Both the position numbers and the translations under genes were made by a program. Shown in pieces: positions 17,215-25,838 of a stretch of DNA of 64,000 bases. Under the pieces are notes generated by a model. It was not told the origin of the DNA, ran no database searches, and saw only the letters and a program-made list of their open reading frames with translations. The stretch spans positions 4,917 to 68,916 of the forward strand of contig DAOPPX010000009.1 in the NCBI GenBank assembly GCA_035358715.1, given 5' to 3'. The stretch's first letter is position 1; each line of letters begins with the position of its first letter. The stretch comes from UBA8199 sp035358715 (GTDB taxonomy: Bacteria; Verrucomicrobiota; Verrucomicrobiia; Limisphaerales; UBA8199).

Positions 17215-18672
17215 ATGCTGCTCGGACTGGACCTGGGCACAACGAACATCAAGGCGCTCGTCACGGACTTGTCCGGGAAGTGCCTGGCTCGCGGGGCGTC
17301 CCCAGTCCGGTTGCTGCACCGGGGCCCAGACGGTGTGGAGCAGGATCTCGAAGAAATCTGGACCGCTACTCTGCTGGCTATCAGGCAAGCCCTCCAATCG
17401 GTGGAGCCCGCAGTAATTCAAGCCATCGGCGTCTCCAGCCAGGGCGGCGCTCTCCAACTCACCGACGAGCACCACAGACCGATGGGCGGGGTTGTCAGTT
17501 GGCTCGACCAGCGGGGGCGTTCCTTCAATGCCGCGCTTACGGCCGAGCTAGGCGAGGAATGGTTCGTTCAGCGCATCGGGCGCACGGGCGCCGGACTGGC
17601 CATAGGGCAATTGTTGCGCCTGCGGCATGAGAGCCCCTCCCAGATGGCCGCGCCCAACCGCGTCGGTTTCGTTGGAGACTTGATGGTCCAGCGCCTCTGC
17701 GGCCAGGCGGGGCACGATGGCACCTCCTGCGGGCTGACCGCGCTCTATGATCCGGCGCGGCACCGGTACGCTCCCGATGTGTTACAGCGCCTGGGAGTGG
17801 CTCCCGAGCAGTTGCCGCCTTTGTTTTCCCCGCGCACCCCGGCGGGTGGCCTGGTGCAGGCGGTTGCGCGCGAGACCGGCCTGCGTGCCGGGATCCCTGT
17901 CTCGGCGGCCATCCACGACCAATACGCCGCGGCACTGGCGACTGGCGCAGTGCGGGCGGGGACGGCGATGATCGGAACCGGGACCGCCTGGGTGCTGCTC
18001 GCGGTAACGGAGTCCCTTTCACGACCGGTGAGCGACCGGGGGTTCTGCTGCCATCATCTGGCCGAGAACCTCTGGGGCCAGATCCTGTCAATGGTCAACG
18101 GCGGTTCGGCGCTGGCCTGGGCGTTGAAGCTGACCGGTCACGATCACCGGAGCCCCGAGGAAATTGACGGGATTCTCGAGTCGGTTCCGTCGGGAAGCGA
18201 CGGCCTTCAGTGCTGGCCCTTCTTCGCCCCCGGTGGCACGACCGGGCTTGCCGGGGACATGACGGGCAGATTGTCCGGCCTGCGGCTTGCGCATGGCCCG
18301 GGGCATGTCATTCGGGCGGTGCTCGAAGGTCTGGGCTGTGAACTCGCGCGCCATATCGGTGTGCTGCGCGCGGCGGGGATACCCGTCGAACGGCTGGTTT
18401 TGGGCGGTGCGGGGGCGGCCAGCCGGGTGACCCCCAGGATACTGGCTGCGCTGACCGGGCTGCCGCTGGCTTGCGCCGGCCCCGAGGGAGGCAGTCCACT
18501 GGGCGCGGCCATTCTGGCGCGGGGGTTGATCGAGCCGACAATCCCGCTCGCGGTTTTGGCGGGGCAAATGTCGCCCGTGGGCCAGCCCGTCGAACCGGGC
18601 CCCACCGCTGCCTTTTACCGGCAACAGCTCGAGCAATACCTCGAGTCTTTGCCTCCGTCGCTTCCCACATGA
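17215..18672 (+). CDS. FGGY-family carbohydrate kinase (xylulokinase-like)
   Basis: A cytoplasmic 485-residue sugar kinase that phosphorylates a ketose using ATP. The N-terminal ATPase motif is LGLDLGTTNIKALVTDLSG. The rest of the fold shows IGVSSQGGALQL, VVSWLDQRG, AAIHDQYAAALATGAV with the catalytic Asp, GTGTAWVLL and the C-terminal adenosine motif VLGGAGAASRVTPRILAALTGLPL. It is close to xylulokinases in length and motifs, but FGGY substrate cannot be read reliably. Only three bases separate it from the isomerase gene, and its stop overlaps the next start as ATGA, so it is translationally coupled in the operon. Confidence 0.9.
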   Translation: MLLGLDLGTTNIKALVTDLSGKCLARGASPVRLLHRGPDGVEQDLEEIWTATLLAIRQALQSVEPAVIQAIGVSSQGGALQLTDEHHRPMGGVVSWLDQRGRSFNAALTAELGEEWFVQRIGRTGAGLAIGQLLRLRHESPSQMAAPNRVGFVGDLMVQRLCGQAGHDGTSCGLTALYDPARHRYAPDVLQRLGVAPEQLPPLFSPRTPAGGLVQAVARETGLRAGIPVSAAIHDQYAAALATGAVRAGTAMIGTGTAWVLLAVTESLSRPVSDRGFCCHHLAENLWGQILSMVNGGSALAWALKLTGHDHRSPEEIDGILESVPSGSDGLQCWPFFAPGGTTGLAGDMTGRLSGLRLAHGPGHVIRAVLEGLGCELARHIGVLRAAGIPVERLVLGGAGAASRVTPRILAALTGLPLACAGPEGGSPLGAAILARGLIEPTIPLAVLAGQMSPVGQPVEPGPTAAFYRQQLEQYLESLPPSLPT

Positions 18673-19763
18673 ACCCAATCCATCTCCATTACGTTTACGA
18701 TTACACCTCCACGGATCGCGCGTTCTGGGACGAGAAGCTCGAGCCGTGGCTTCCCGCCCGCATACTGGACGCGCACACGCACATCATGGACCCGCGGTTC
18801 CGCCTGGAGCCGATGACCGAAACCATGCGCCGGCAATACTGGGTGAACGAGGTCGCGGAGCCCATTGACGCGGCCTCGGCCGAGCGGTGCCACCAGACGG
18901 TGTTCCCAAACCGGCAGGTGAGCTGCATTGCGCTTGGCAAGCCGAGCCTGGATTTCGATTTGGACGGAGGCAACGCCTATGTGCAGGAGGAGAGCGTCCG
19001 GCGCGGCTGGCACAGCCTGGTGGTCATCCGGCCTCAATGGACGCAGGAGAAGATCGCGGCGTTGCTCGACCTACCCGGTGTTATCGGGGTGAAGCCATAC
19101 TACGCGCTGATCAGCGAGAACCGTGACACCCGCGACGCCCACCTCGAAGCGAGCATTTTTGATTTTCTGCCTCACCACGTGCTCGAGGTGGTGAACGCGC
19201 GCCGCGCGTGGATTACCTTGCATGTGCCCCGGGCGGCGCGGTTGAGCCACCCGGACAACGTCCGCGAAGTGCGCGAAATCCGCAGGCGCTACCCGGATAT
19301 CGTGCTGGTCATCGCGCACCTGGGCCGTTCCTACACCGAGCCGCACGCGCTGGAAGCGCTGCCGCAGTTTGCCGACGACCCGGGCCTCTACTTCGATACC
19401 TCGGCCGTGCTCAATCCGGCCTCGCATCGCATCGCCCTGCAACATCTCGGGCCGCAACGGCTGCTCTACGGCTCGGACAACCCGGTCTTTTATATGCGCG
19501 GACGCCGCCAGTATCGCGGTCTCACCTATATTAACCGGACCAACTATCCGTTTGCCTTCAACCAGGATCGCGAGCCGCCGGACATTGAGGCCGCTTACAC
19601 GCTCTATATGTACGAAGACATTTACGCCATTCAGCAGGCCTGTGCCGAACTGGGCGTGACGGACCGACGGCAGATCGAGATGATCTTTCACGATAACGCC
19701 GCCCGGCTACGGGATGGGGTTTTGGCCCATAAAGCCAAGCGGTTGCAGGGCCGAGAACCATGA
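18669..19763 (+). CDS. Amidohydrolase-family (TIM-barrel) metal-dependent hydrolase
   Basis: The 364-residue product has an amidohydrolase-2 type barrel. The metal site is suggested by RILDAHTHIMDPRF (H-x-H at strand 1), ITLHVPRAARLSHP, VIAHLGRSYTEPHALEAL and LLYGSDNPVFYMRGRR (the conserved Asp at strand 8). Such enzymes hydrolyse lactones or amides, or decarboxylate; in sugar operons they often act as sugar lactonases. Its ATG overlaps the kinase stop and its stop overlaps the oxidoreductase start, both as ATGA. With the adjacent oxidoreductase, a lactone-producing then lactone-opening pair is a reasonable but untested idea. Confidence 0.83.
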   Translation: MNPIHLHYVYDYTSTDRAFWDEKLEPWLPARILDAHTHIMDPRFRLEPMTETMRRQYWVNEVAEPIDAASAERCHQTVFPNRQVSCIALGKPSLDFDLDGGNAYVQEESVRRGWHSLVVIRPQWTQEKIAALLDLPGVIGVKPYYALISENRDTRDAHLEASIFDFLPHHVLEVVNARRAWITLHVPRAARLSHPDNVREVREIRRRYPDIVLVIAHLGRSYTEPHALEALPQFADDPGLYFDTSAVLNPASHRIALQHLGPQRLLYGSDNPVFYMRGRRQYRGLTYINRTNYPFAFNQDREPPDIEAAYTLYMYEDIYAIQQACAELGVTDRRQIEMIFHDNAARLRDGVLAHKAKRLQGREP

Positions 19764-20911
19764 AGACGATTCGTTTTGGCCTCATTGGCGGCGGATTGAT
19801 GGGGCGCGAATTCGCCAGTGCCGCCGCCAGGTGGCTGCACCTGGTGGAGGTCAGCGCCCGGCCGGAAATCGTCGCGCTCTGCGACCGCGAGACTTCGGTT
19901 TACGCCTGGTACCGGGACAACCTGCCGAGCCTGCGCCAGGTGACGGACGATTACCGGGCCCTGCTCGCCAACCCGGAGGTGGACGCCGTGTATGTGGCCG
20001 TGCCGCATCACTTGCACCAGGAGATATACTGTGCGGCCATCGAGGCCGGGAAGCATCTCATGGGCGAAAAGCCGTTTGGCATTGACCTGGCCGCCAACGA
20101 GGCGATCTCCGCCGCCATTCGGCGGCATCCGGAGGTCTTCGTGCGGTGCTCGTCCGAGTCTCCTTTCTTTCCCTGCATGCAGAAACTCTGCGAGTTGCTC
20201 GAGCAGAATGCGTTTGGCCAGATCATCGAGGCCAACACCGGCTTTCTGCATTCCAGCGACCTGGACCCCGGCAAGCCGATCAATTGGAAGCGCATCGCGC
20301 GATTCAATGGTCAATATGGTGTGCTGGGCGACCTGGGAATGCATGCGCTGCATGTGCCGTTCCGCGCCGGCTGGCGGCCCCGCAATGTGCGGGCGATTCT
20401 GTCGAACATCATCAAAGAGCGCGATGACGGACGGGGCGGCAGGGTTCCCTGCGACACCTGGGACAACGGCATCCTGCTCATCGAGGCCACCGCGGGCGCG
20501 GACGGTAATACGTTCCCGTGGACGGTCAAGCTTCAGCGCATGGCGCCGGGGCACCGGAACACCTGGTTCACCGAGGTGCTGGGCACGCGGGCCTCGACCC
20601 GGTGGTCCAGCGCGAACCCCCAAATGCTGGAGGTCCTGCGCTACACTCCCGGCGCCCGCCAGGCCTGGGAACAAATCCAGATCGGCTACGAGTCGGCCTT
20701 CAAGACCGTGACCGGCGCCATTTTCGAATTCGGTTTCGGCGACGCGATCCTCCAGATGTGGGCGGCGTTTGTGCATGAGCTGGCCGAGGGCAAACCGCGC
20801 GGGAAATTCACCGGCTGCGTGACGCCGGCCGAGGCTGCCGCAAGTCACCGGCTGTTCACCGCCGCTCTGGAGTCCCAGGCCCAGGCATCAACCGTAAGGC
20901 TGCAGGCATAA
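19760..20911 (+). CDS. Gfo/Idh/MocA-family NAD(P)-dependent oxidoreductase
   Basis: A 383-residue dehydrogenase with an N-terminal Rossmann fold: FGLIGGGLMGREFASAAARW and EIVALCDRE. It continues with DAVYVAVPHHLHQEIYCAAIEAGKHLMGEKPFG, the EKP motif that carries the catalytic lysine of this family. The C-terminal substrate domain includes DLGMHALHVPF, where the DxGxH histidine is found in active members. Family members oxidise or reduce sugars, inositols or sugar acids. It is coupled to the amidohydrolase by an ATGA overlap and lies six bases ahead of the aminotransferase-fold gene. The cofactor preference and substrate are unknown. Confidence 0.93.
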   Translation: MKTIRFGLIGGGLMGREFASAAARWLHLVEVSARPEIVALCDRETSVYAWYRDNLPSLRQVTDDYRALLANPEVDAVYVAVPHHLHQEIYCAAIEAGKHLMGEKPFGIDLAANEAISAAIRRHPEVFVRCSSESPFFPCMQKLCELLEQNAFGQIIEANTGFLHSSDLDPGKPINWKRIARFNGQYGVLGDLGMHALHVPFRAGWRPRNVRAILSNIIKERDDGRGGRVPCDTWDNGILLIEATAGADGNTFPWTVKLQRMAPGHRNTWFTEVLGTRASTRWSSANPQMLEVLRYTPGARQAWEQIQIGYESAFKTVTGAIFEFGFGDAILQMWAAFVHELAEGKPRGKFTGCVTPAEAAASHRLFTAALESQAQASTVRLQA

Positions 20912-20917
20912 TCCCCA

Positions 20918-22516
20918 ATGACTAGGCAATCCAACACGCCCGCAAGGCCCCGATTCGAGAAAGTTGCGCTCTCGCTGGCTGATCTTTGCGGCCAGGACTA
21001 CATGCTGGCCCTCTGCGCCAACCAGTCCTGTCTCAGCGGCCGGGACCCGCGAGAACTGGCGCAAATCGCCACCGACCGCGTCGAGTTCTTCCCGGCGCCC
21101 TTCGAGCAGCGCCTCGTCCAGTTGCTGGCCCGGGTTGGGCAACCGGTGGGCGCTCCCCTGCCGGTGACTCCTGCGGGGGCCACCACGCGCCAGTTTGCCG
21201 AGCACTCAAACACTAGAATGGCCCCCCTGGGCGCGCATGGGTATTTTCGCATCGGCGAAGACGGGAAGCTTTACCTCATCACGAAGAGTGAACATTACCA
21301 CGCCCCGCTCGGACACTCTTTCCCCGGCTACGGCCTGATTGATCGGGCCCGTCAACTTGGGATTCCGAATGCCACCCACAATAACACACGAGGTTCTATC
21401 ACGCGGCGACTCGAGGAGGAACTCGTTTGCCGGGCCAATGGCGTGGATATCGGCGATATGGGAGCGCTGAAGGCACTGCTGGCCTCCTCTTCATCCGAAG
21501 TGCTGAACCGGGTCTTGAACCTGGAAACCGGCAGCCTGGCGGTCGAAGCCGCGCTCAAATTGGTGCTCGCGCGCTTCTACCGCTCCGAGGCAACCAGTCC
21601 GCAGCCCAAGTATGGCGGCCGTATCCCGGTGCTGCTGGTCATGGGGGACGACGATGGCGGCCTGAAAGCCAATTACCACGGCACGACAATGCTCACGCAG
21701 ATCATGCGCGGCATGTGGCCGGAGTTGTTCGCCGGCATCCAGGAACGGGGTTTCCGGGTGGTTCCCATCCGGCCCAACTGCATCCCGGACCTCGAGACCG
21801 CATTCAAGGATTACGAGCGGGACGGCTTCAAGATCGCGGCCTTCTTCCATGAAATCGTGATGATGAACTACGGCGGGCGGCTGCTCTCGCGGGAGTTCCT
21901 ACAGCGCGCCTACGACTTGTGCCGGAGCCATGACGTTCCCGCGGTGGTGGACGAGATTCAGTCCTGCCTTTGGGCGCCCGGATTGTTCCTGTTTCGCGAG
22001 TATGGGCTGCGGCCCTCCTTCGTCGCCCTCGGCAAAGGTTTCCCGGGCGGCGAATATGCCGCCTCCCGAATCCTGTTTAGCGCCGCCTTTGATTCCCTGG
22101 CTCAATTTGGAGCCCTGGTTACCAACGGCCAGGAGGAGCTGGCCTCGCTGGCTTACCTCGTAACGATGCGCTGGGCGGAAGCGAACACGGAGGTGACGCG
22201 AAGCGTGGGCGACTACTACGCCTGCCGCCTGCAGGGCTTGGCGGAACAGTTCCCCGGAGCGCTCGCGGGCGTGGACGGTTCCCGGCATATGAGCTGCCTG
22301 CGGTTCAAGGACAAACGGGGCGCGGCGGCGTTCGTCGGGCGGCTCCTGGAGCGCGGACTCGACGCCAGCATGCAGTCCTACAAACCGGATGCGCCGCCGG
22401 TGGTGCTCACGAAGCTGCCCCTCATTGCGGGATACGAGGTGGTGGATTTTGTCCTGGACCGGATGGAAGGCGCTCTGCGCGAAACGGGCGGTGCGGTCCC
22501 GACCACCACGCCCTGA
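20918..22516 (+). CDS. Class III aminotransferase-fold PLP enzyme
   Basis: The 532-residue protein has the class III (ornithine/GABA aminotransferase) fold. The PLP-binding aspartate is seen in VPAVVDEIQSCLWAPGLF and the Schiff-base lysine in FVALGKGFPGGEYAASRI. LVMGDDDGGLKANYHGTTMLTQIM matches the family's cofactor and substrate loop region. It is longer than typical members (about 430) because of an N-terminal extension of about 130 residues with no recognised motif. Other class III-fold enzymes are aminomutases or decarboxylases, so transamination is likely but not certain. Placed six bases after the oxidoreductase, it could aminate a keto-sugar made by that enzyme. Confidence 0.8.
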   Translation: MTRQSNTPARPRFEKVALSLADLCGQDYMLALCANQSCLSGRDPRELAQIATDRVEFFPAPFEQRLVQLLARVGQPVGAPLPVTPAGATTRQFAEHSNTRMAPLGAHGYFRIGEDGKLYLITKSEHYHAPLGHSFPGYGLIDRARQLGIPNATHNNTRGSITRRLEEELVCRANGVDIGDMGALKALLASSSSEVLNRVLNLETGSLAVEAALKLVLARFYRSEATSPQPKYGGRIPVLLVMGDDDGGLKANYHGTTMLTQIMRGMWPELFAGIQERGFRVVPIRPNCIPDLETAFKDYERDGFKIAAFFHEIVMMNYGGRLLSREFLQRAYDLCRSHDVPAVVDEIQSCLWAPGLFLFREYGLRPSFVALGKGFPGGEYAASRILFSAAFDSLAQFGALVTNGQEELASLAYLVTMRWAEANTEVTRSVGDYYACRLQGLAEQFPGALAGVDGSRHMSCLRFKDKRGAAAFVGRLLERGLDASMQSYKPDAPPVVLTKLPLIAGYEVVDFVLDRMEGALRETGGAVPTTTP

Positions 22517-22559
22517 ACCGCCCCACCGGGACCCGAACCAATCCTGCGCCTTGCCGAAT

Positions 22560-24833
22560 ATGAGAGAGGCCATCCGGATCGAAAACGCCCGGGTCCATAA
22601 TCTTAAAGGCATAAACCTGAGCATCCCGCGCGACCGGGTGGTCGTGTTCACGGGGGTCTCCGGCTCGGGCAAATCGTCCCTGGTGTTTGACACGCTGCAC
22701 ACCGAGGCGCAACGGCAGTTGATCGAGACCTTCAGCTCGTTTGCCCGGCGGCGGCTGCCTAAGCTCTCGCGGCCCGAGGTGGACGCCATCCACAACCTCT
22801 CGACCTCGATTGTGATTGACCAGCACCGGCTGGGCCGCACTCTGCGCTCGACGGTGGGGACGGCCACGGAAGTCTATACCTACCTGCGGCTGCTGTATTC
22901 GCGCTGCGGCGACACGCCGGGGCTGGCTTCCTTTCACTTTGGCTTCAACCATCCCGAGGGCATGTGCCCGGCTTGCATGGGGCTCGGCAAACGAATCCAG
23001 GTGGACACCGGGCGGATGCTGGACAAGGCGAAGTCCCTCCGGGACGGCGCCATCACCCACCCTGATTACCGGGTCGGCGGCTGGAACTGGCGGGAGCTGG
23101 TTGCCATTGACATGTTCGACGCCGACAAGCCCTTGCGCGAATTCACCCCTGCGGAGCTGGAGAAGCTGCTGTTCGCGGAAGGCCTCCCGATCGTTAAGAA
23201 ACATGGAGCCGGCACTTATGCCAAGACGTGGGTCGGAATTGCCCGGCGCCTGGAGCGTCTCTACGTCAACAGGGCGGAGGATGAACTGTCGGAGAGCCGC
23301 CGCGACGCCTACCACCAGTATCTGTCCTACGGCGAGTGCACCGCCTGCGGGGGGTTGCGGCTCGCCCCTGCGCGGCTGGCCGTTCGGCTGGCCGGCAAGG
23401 GCATTGGGGAAGCTGTTCAAATGGAGCTGACCGATCTCGACGGGTGGCTGGGCACGATTACGAGCCCGGTGGCGGCGCCGCTGGTTCAGAAGATGCGCAG
23501 CATCCTGTCGAACCTCATCGGTATCGGCGTCGGTTACCTCTCGCTCAACCGGGCGGTGGCGACGCTTTCCGGCGGCGAAAGCCAGCGCATCAAGATGGCC
23601 CGCCAGCTCGATTGTGACCTGATTGGCCTCATGTATGTAATGGATGAGCCTTCGATCGGCCTGCATGCCCGGGATATTGACCAGCTCATCGCCATGCTCG
23701 AGCACCTCCGCGACCAGGGCAACTCGGTGCTCGTCGTCGAGCATGACCCGGCGATCATTGCCTCGGGTGATTATATCGTGGAAATCGGGCCGGGGCCGGG
23801 CCGCCAGGGCGGCGAGGTCTGCTTCGCCGGGGAGCGCGCCGCCTTCCTGCAGTCCGGCTGCCGCACCGCCACGCTGATGCGCCAGGGGCACATCCCGCTC
23901 GGTGCGCCCCGGCGCAACTGGAGCCAGAGCTGGCCGATCCGCGGAGCCCGGGCCAACAACCTGAGAAACGTGGACGTGGACATCCCGCAGCGTGTGCTGG
24001 TGTGCGTTACCGGCGTGGCCGGCAGCGGCAAAAGCAGCCTCGTGCACGAGGTGTTCGTGCCCCTGGTCCCAAGCGCCGTGGTGGTGGACCAGAACCTCAT
24101 CGGGTGCAACAGCCGATCCAATCCCGCCACCTTCCTGGGCGTGTTCGACGACGTGCGCCGGGTCTTCGCCCGCGCCACCGGCAAGCCGGCTTCGTGGTTC
24201 AGCTACAATTCCGAAGGCGCCTGCCCGGCCTGCAAAGGGCAGGGCACCATTGCGGTCGAAATGCATTTTTTGGATGACGTGCGCATCCTGTGCTCCGCCT
24301 GCAACGGGCAGCGTTACACGGATGAAGTGCTGGCGCTCCGCTGCCAGGGCCACAACATCCATGAGGTGCTGGCGATGACCGCGCAGGAAGCCGCCGCCGC
24401 CTTCACCCAGCCGCGCGTGAAGGCAGCGCTGCGGCTGCTGTGCGAGGTGGGGCTGGATTACCTCACCCTGGGCCAGCCGCTTACGACGCTCTCCGGCGGC
24501 GAATGCCAGCGGTTGAAGCTGGCGGCGGAACTGGGCAAGGCCGGCCAAACCTACATTCTCGACGAGCCGACCACCGGCCTGCACCTGGCGGACATCAGCC
24601 GGCTGATGGGCATACTCAACCGGCTGGTCCAGGACGGCAACTCGGTAATCGTGATCGAACACAACCTGAGCGTCATCGCCCAGGCCGACTGGGTGATTGA
24701 CCTCGGCCCCGAAGGCGGCAGCCGCGGCGGACGCGTGCTGGCCGTCGGCACACCCGAGCAGATCGCCCAATGCCCGGAAAGCCATACCGGCCGATATCTC
24801 AAGGCAATGATCCCACGATCCGGTGTTGGCTAA
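22560..24833 (+). CDS. Short UvrA-like ABC ATPase (lacks the UvrB-binding domain)
   Basis: A 757-residue tandem ABC ATPase of the UvrA family. The first half has Walker A GVSGSGKS (32-39), signature LSGGESQR (336-343) and LMYVMDEPSIGLH; the second has GVAGSGKSS (from 485), LSGGECQR and YILDEPTTGLH. Cysteine pairs CPAC, CTAC, CPAC and CSAC suggest zinc sites. Canonical UvrA is about 940 residues; here TYLRLLYSRCGDT leads almost directly to FGFNHPEGMCPAC, so the UvrB-binding domain is missing, as in UvrA2- or DrrC-type proteins. Those are linked to damage or drug tolerance, not ordinary repair. It sits inside a sugar operon, which is unexpected. Confidence 0.9.
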   Translation: MREAIRIENARVHNLKGINLSIPRDRVVVFTGVSGSGKSSLVFDTLHTEAQRQLIETFSSFARRRLPKLSRPEVDAIHNLSTSIVIDQHRLGRTLRSTVGTATEVYTYLRLLYSRCGDTPGLASFHFGFNHPEGMCPACMGLGKRIQVDTGRMLDKAKSLRDGAITHPDYRVGGWNWRELVAIDMFDADKPLREFTPAELEKLLFAEGLPIVKKHGAGTYAKTWVGIARRLERLYVNRAEDELSESRRDAYHQYLSYGECTACGGLRLAPARLAVRLAGKGIGEAVQMELTDLDGWLGTITSPVAAPLVQKMRSILSNLIGIGVGYLSLNRAVATLSGGESQRIKMARQLDCDLIGLMYVMDEPSIGLHARDIDQLIAMLEHLRDQGNSVLVVEHDPAIIASGDYIVEIGPGPGRQGGEVCFAGERAAFLQSGCRTATLMRQGHIPLGAPRRNWSQSWPIRGARANNLRNVDVDIPQRVLVCVTGVAGSGKSSLVHEVFVPLVPSAVVVDQNLIGCNSRSNPATFLGVFDDVRRVFARATGKPASWFSYNSEGACPACKGQGTIAVEMHFLDDVRILCSACNGQRYTDEVLALRCQGHNIHEVLAMTAQEAAAAFTQPRVKAALRLLCEVGLDYLTLGQPLTTLSGGECQRLKLAAELGKAGQTYILDEPTTGLHLADISRLMGILNRLVQDGNSVIVIEHNLSVIAQADWVIDLGPEGGSRGGRVLAVGTPEQIAQCPESHTGRYLKAMIPRSGVG

Positions 24834-24863
24834 GAGCCGGAGTCTGTCATAGTCTAAGCAGCT

Positions 24864-25838
24864 ATGGCCGCAAAGCCGCCTTCCGCACCCGCCACACCGG
24901 GCGACCTCGAGTCCCCCGGGCAGTGGCCAGGCCGGCTGACGGAGAGCGGCTCGCCTTTCAGCGGCGTCACCGCCAGGAGCCCGAAGGCCGACCTGGAAGC
25001 GTTCTTCGCCTCGCCCGCGATCCGCGAGCTTGCGCTGCAGGTCTGCGATATTGGCCGCCGGATGTGGCAGCGGGCTTACGTGGACGGCAACGGCGGCAAC
25101 CTCGCCATCCGGGTGGGCGAGGACCTTGCCCTTTGCACGCCCACGCTGATTTCCAAGGGGTTCATGAAGCCGGAGGACCTGTGCCTGGTGGACCTGGAGG
25201 GAAACCAACTGGCGGGAGCAAGAAAGCGCACGAGTGAAATCCTCATGCACCTCCAACTCATGCAGCGCCAGCGGCGCGCGGTCGCCTCGGTGCATTGTCA
25301 CCCGCCTTACAGCACCGGGTTTGCCGTCGCGGGGGTCGAGCCGCCCACCTGCCTGACCTCGGAATTTGAGCTCACGGTCTCGCTGGCCACCGCGCCGTAT
25401 TGCACCCCGGGCACCCCGGAACTGGGCCGGCTCGTCGCCGAACTGGTGGACCAGCACAACACCATTCTGATGGCCAATCACGGCGTGGTCGCCTGGAGCC
25501 ACCGGAATGTCGAGGACGCCTATTTCAAGATTGAAACCCTCGAGGCCTACTGCCACACGGTGCTGATCGCCTCGCAACTGGGGAAACCGCTCAAGCGGAT
25601 AACCCCGGCCCAACTCCAGGAATTGCTCAAGCTCAAGCAGCGCCAGGGCATTCCCGACCCGCGCTACGGCCTCGAGCGATGCGAACGGTGCAACAGCGCC
25701 GAATGGCGTCCGGGCGTGACCTGTGCCGCCGCCCATTGCGCTGCCTCGCCGCCGGCCAGCCCCGTCCGCGGCCGCGAGCTCGACGAGGCGCTGGTTCAGG
25801 CGGTCGCCGACCAGATCAGGGCGAGGACCATGATCTGA
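24864..25838 (+). CDS. Class II aldolase/adducin-family protein (fuculose/rhamnulose-phosphate aldolase-like)
   Basis: The 324-residue product carries the class II aldolase fold, a zinc-dependent lyase or epimerase. Seen are DGNGGNLAIRVGEDLALCTPTLISKG (phosphate-binding region), VASVHCHPPYST (H-x-H zinc ligands) and MANHGVVAW (third histidine). In L-fucose and L-rhamnose pathways such an aldolase splits a ketose-1-phosphate into dihydroxyacetone phosphate and lactaldehyde, after isomerase and kinase steps that are also present here. The C-terminal 60 residues contain four cysteines (CERC and two further Cys) not typical of the family, possibly binding metal. Its 3' end overlaps the opposing GxGYxYP gene by 23 bases. 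Confidence 0.85.
   Translation: MAAKPPSAPATPGDLESPGQWPGRLTESGSPFSGVTARSPKADLEAFFASPAIRELALQVCDIGRRMWQRAYVDGNGGNLAIRVGEDLALCTPTLISKGFMKPEDLCLVDLEGNQLAGARKRTSEILMHLQLMQRQRRAVASVHCHPPYSTGFAVAGVEPPTCLTSEFELTVSLATAPYCTPGTPELGRLVAELVDQHNTILMANHGVVAWSHRNVEDAYFKIETLEAYCHTVLIASQLGKPLKRITPAQLQELLKLKQRQGIPDPRYGLERCERCNSAEWRPGVTCAAAHCAASPPASPVRGRELDEALVQAVADQIRARTMI

Noticed and set aside
22422..25736. 1104-codon open frame on the minus strand, opposite uvrA-like and aldolase genes
   Set aside because: It mirrors two well-supported genes, has no family motif and is His/Arg/Gln-rich, as expected for GC-rich antisense shadows.
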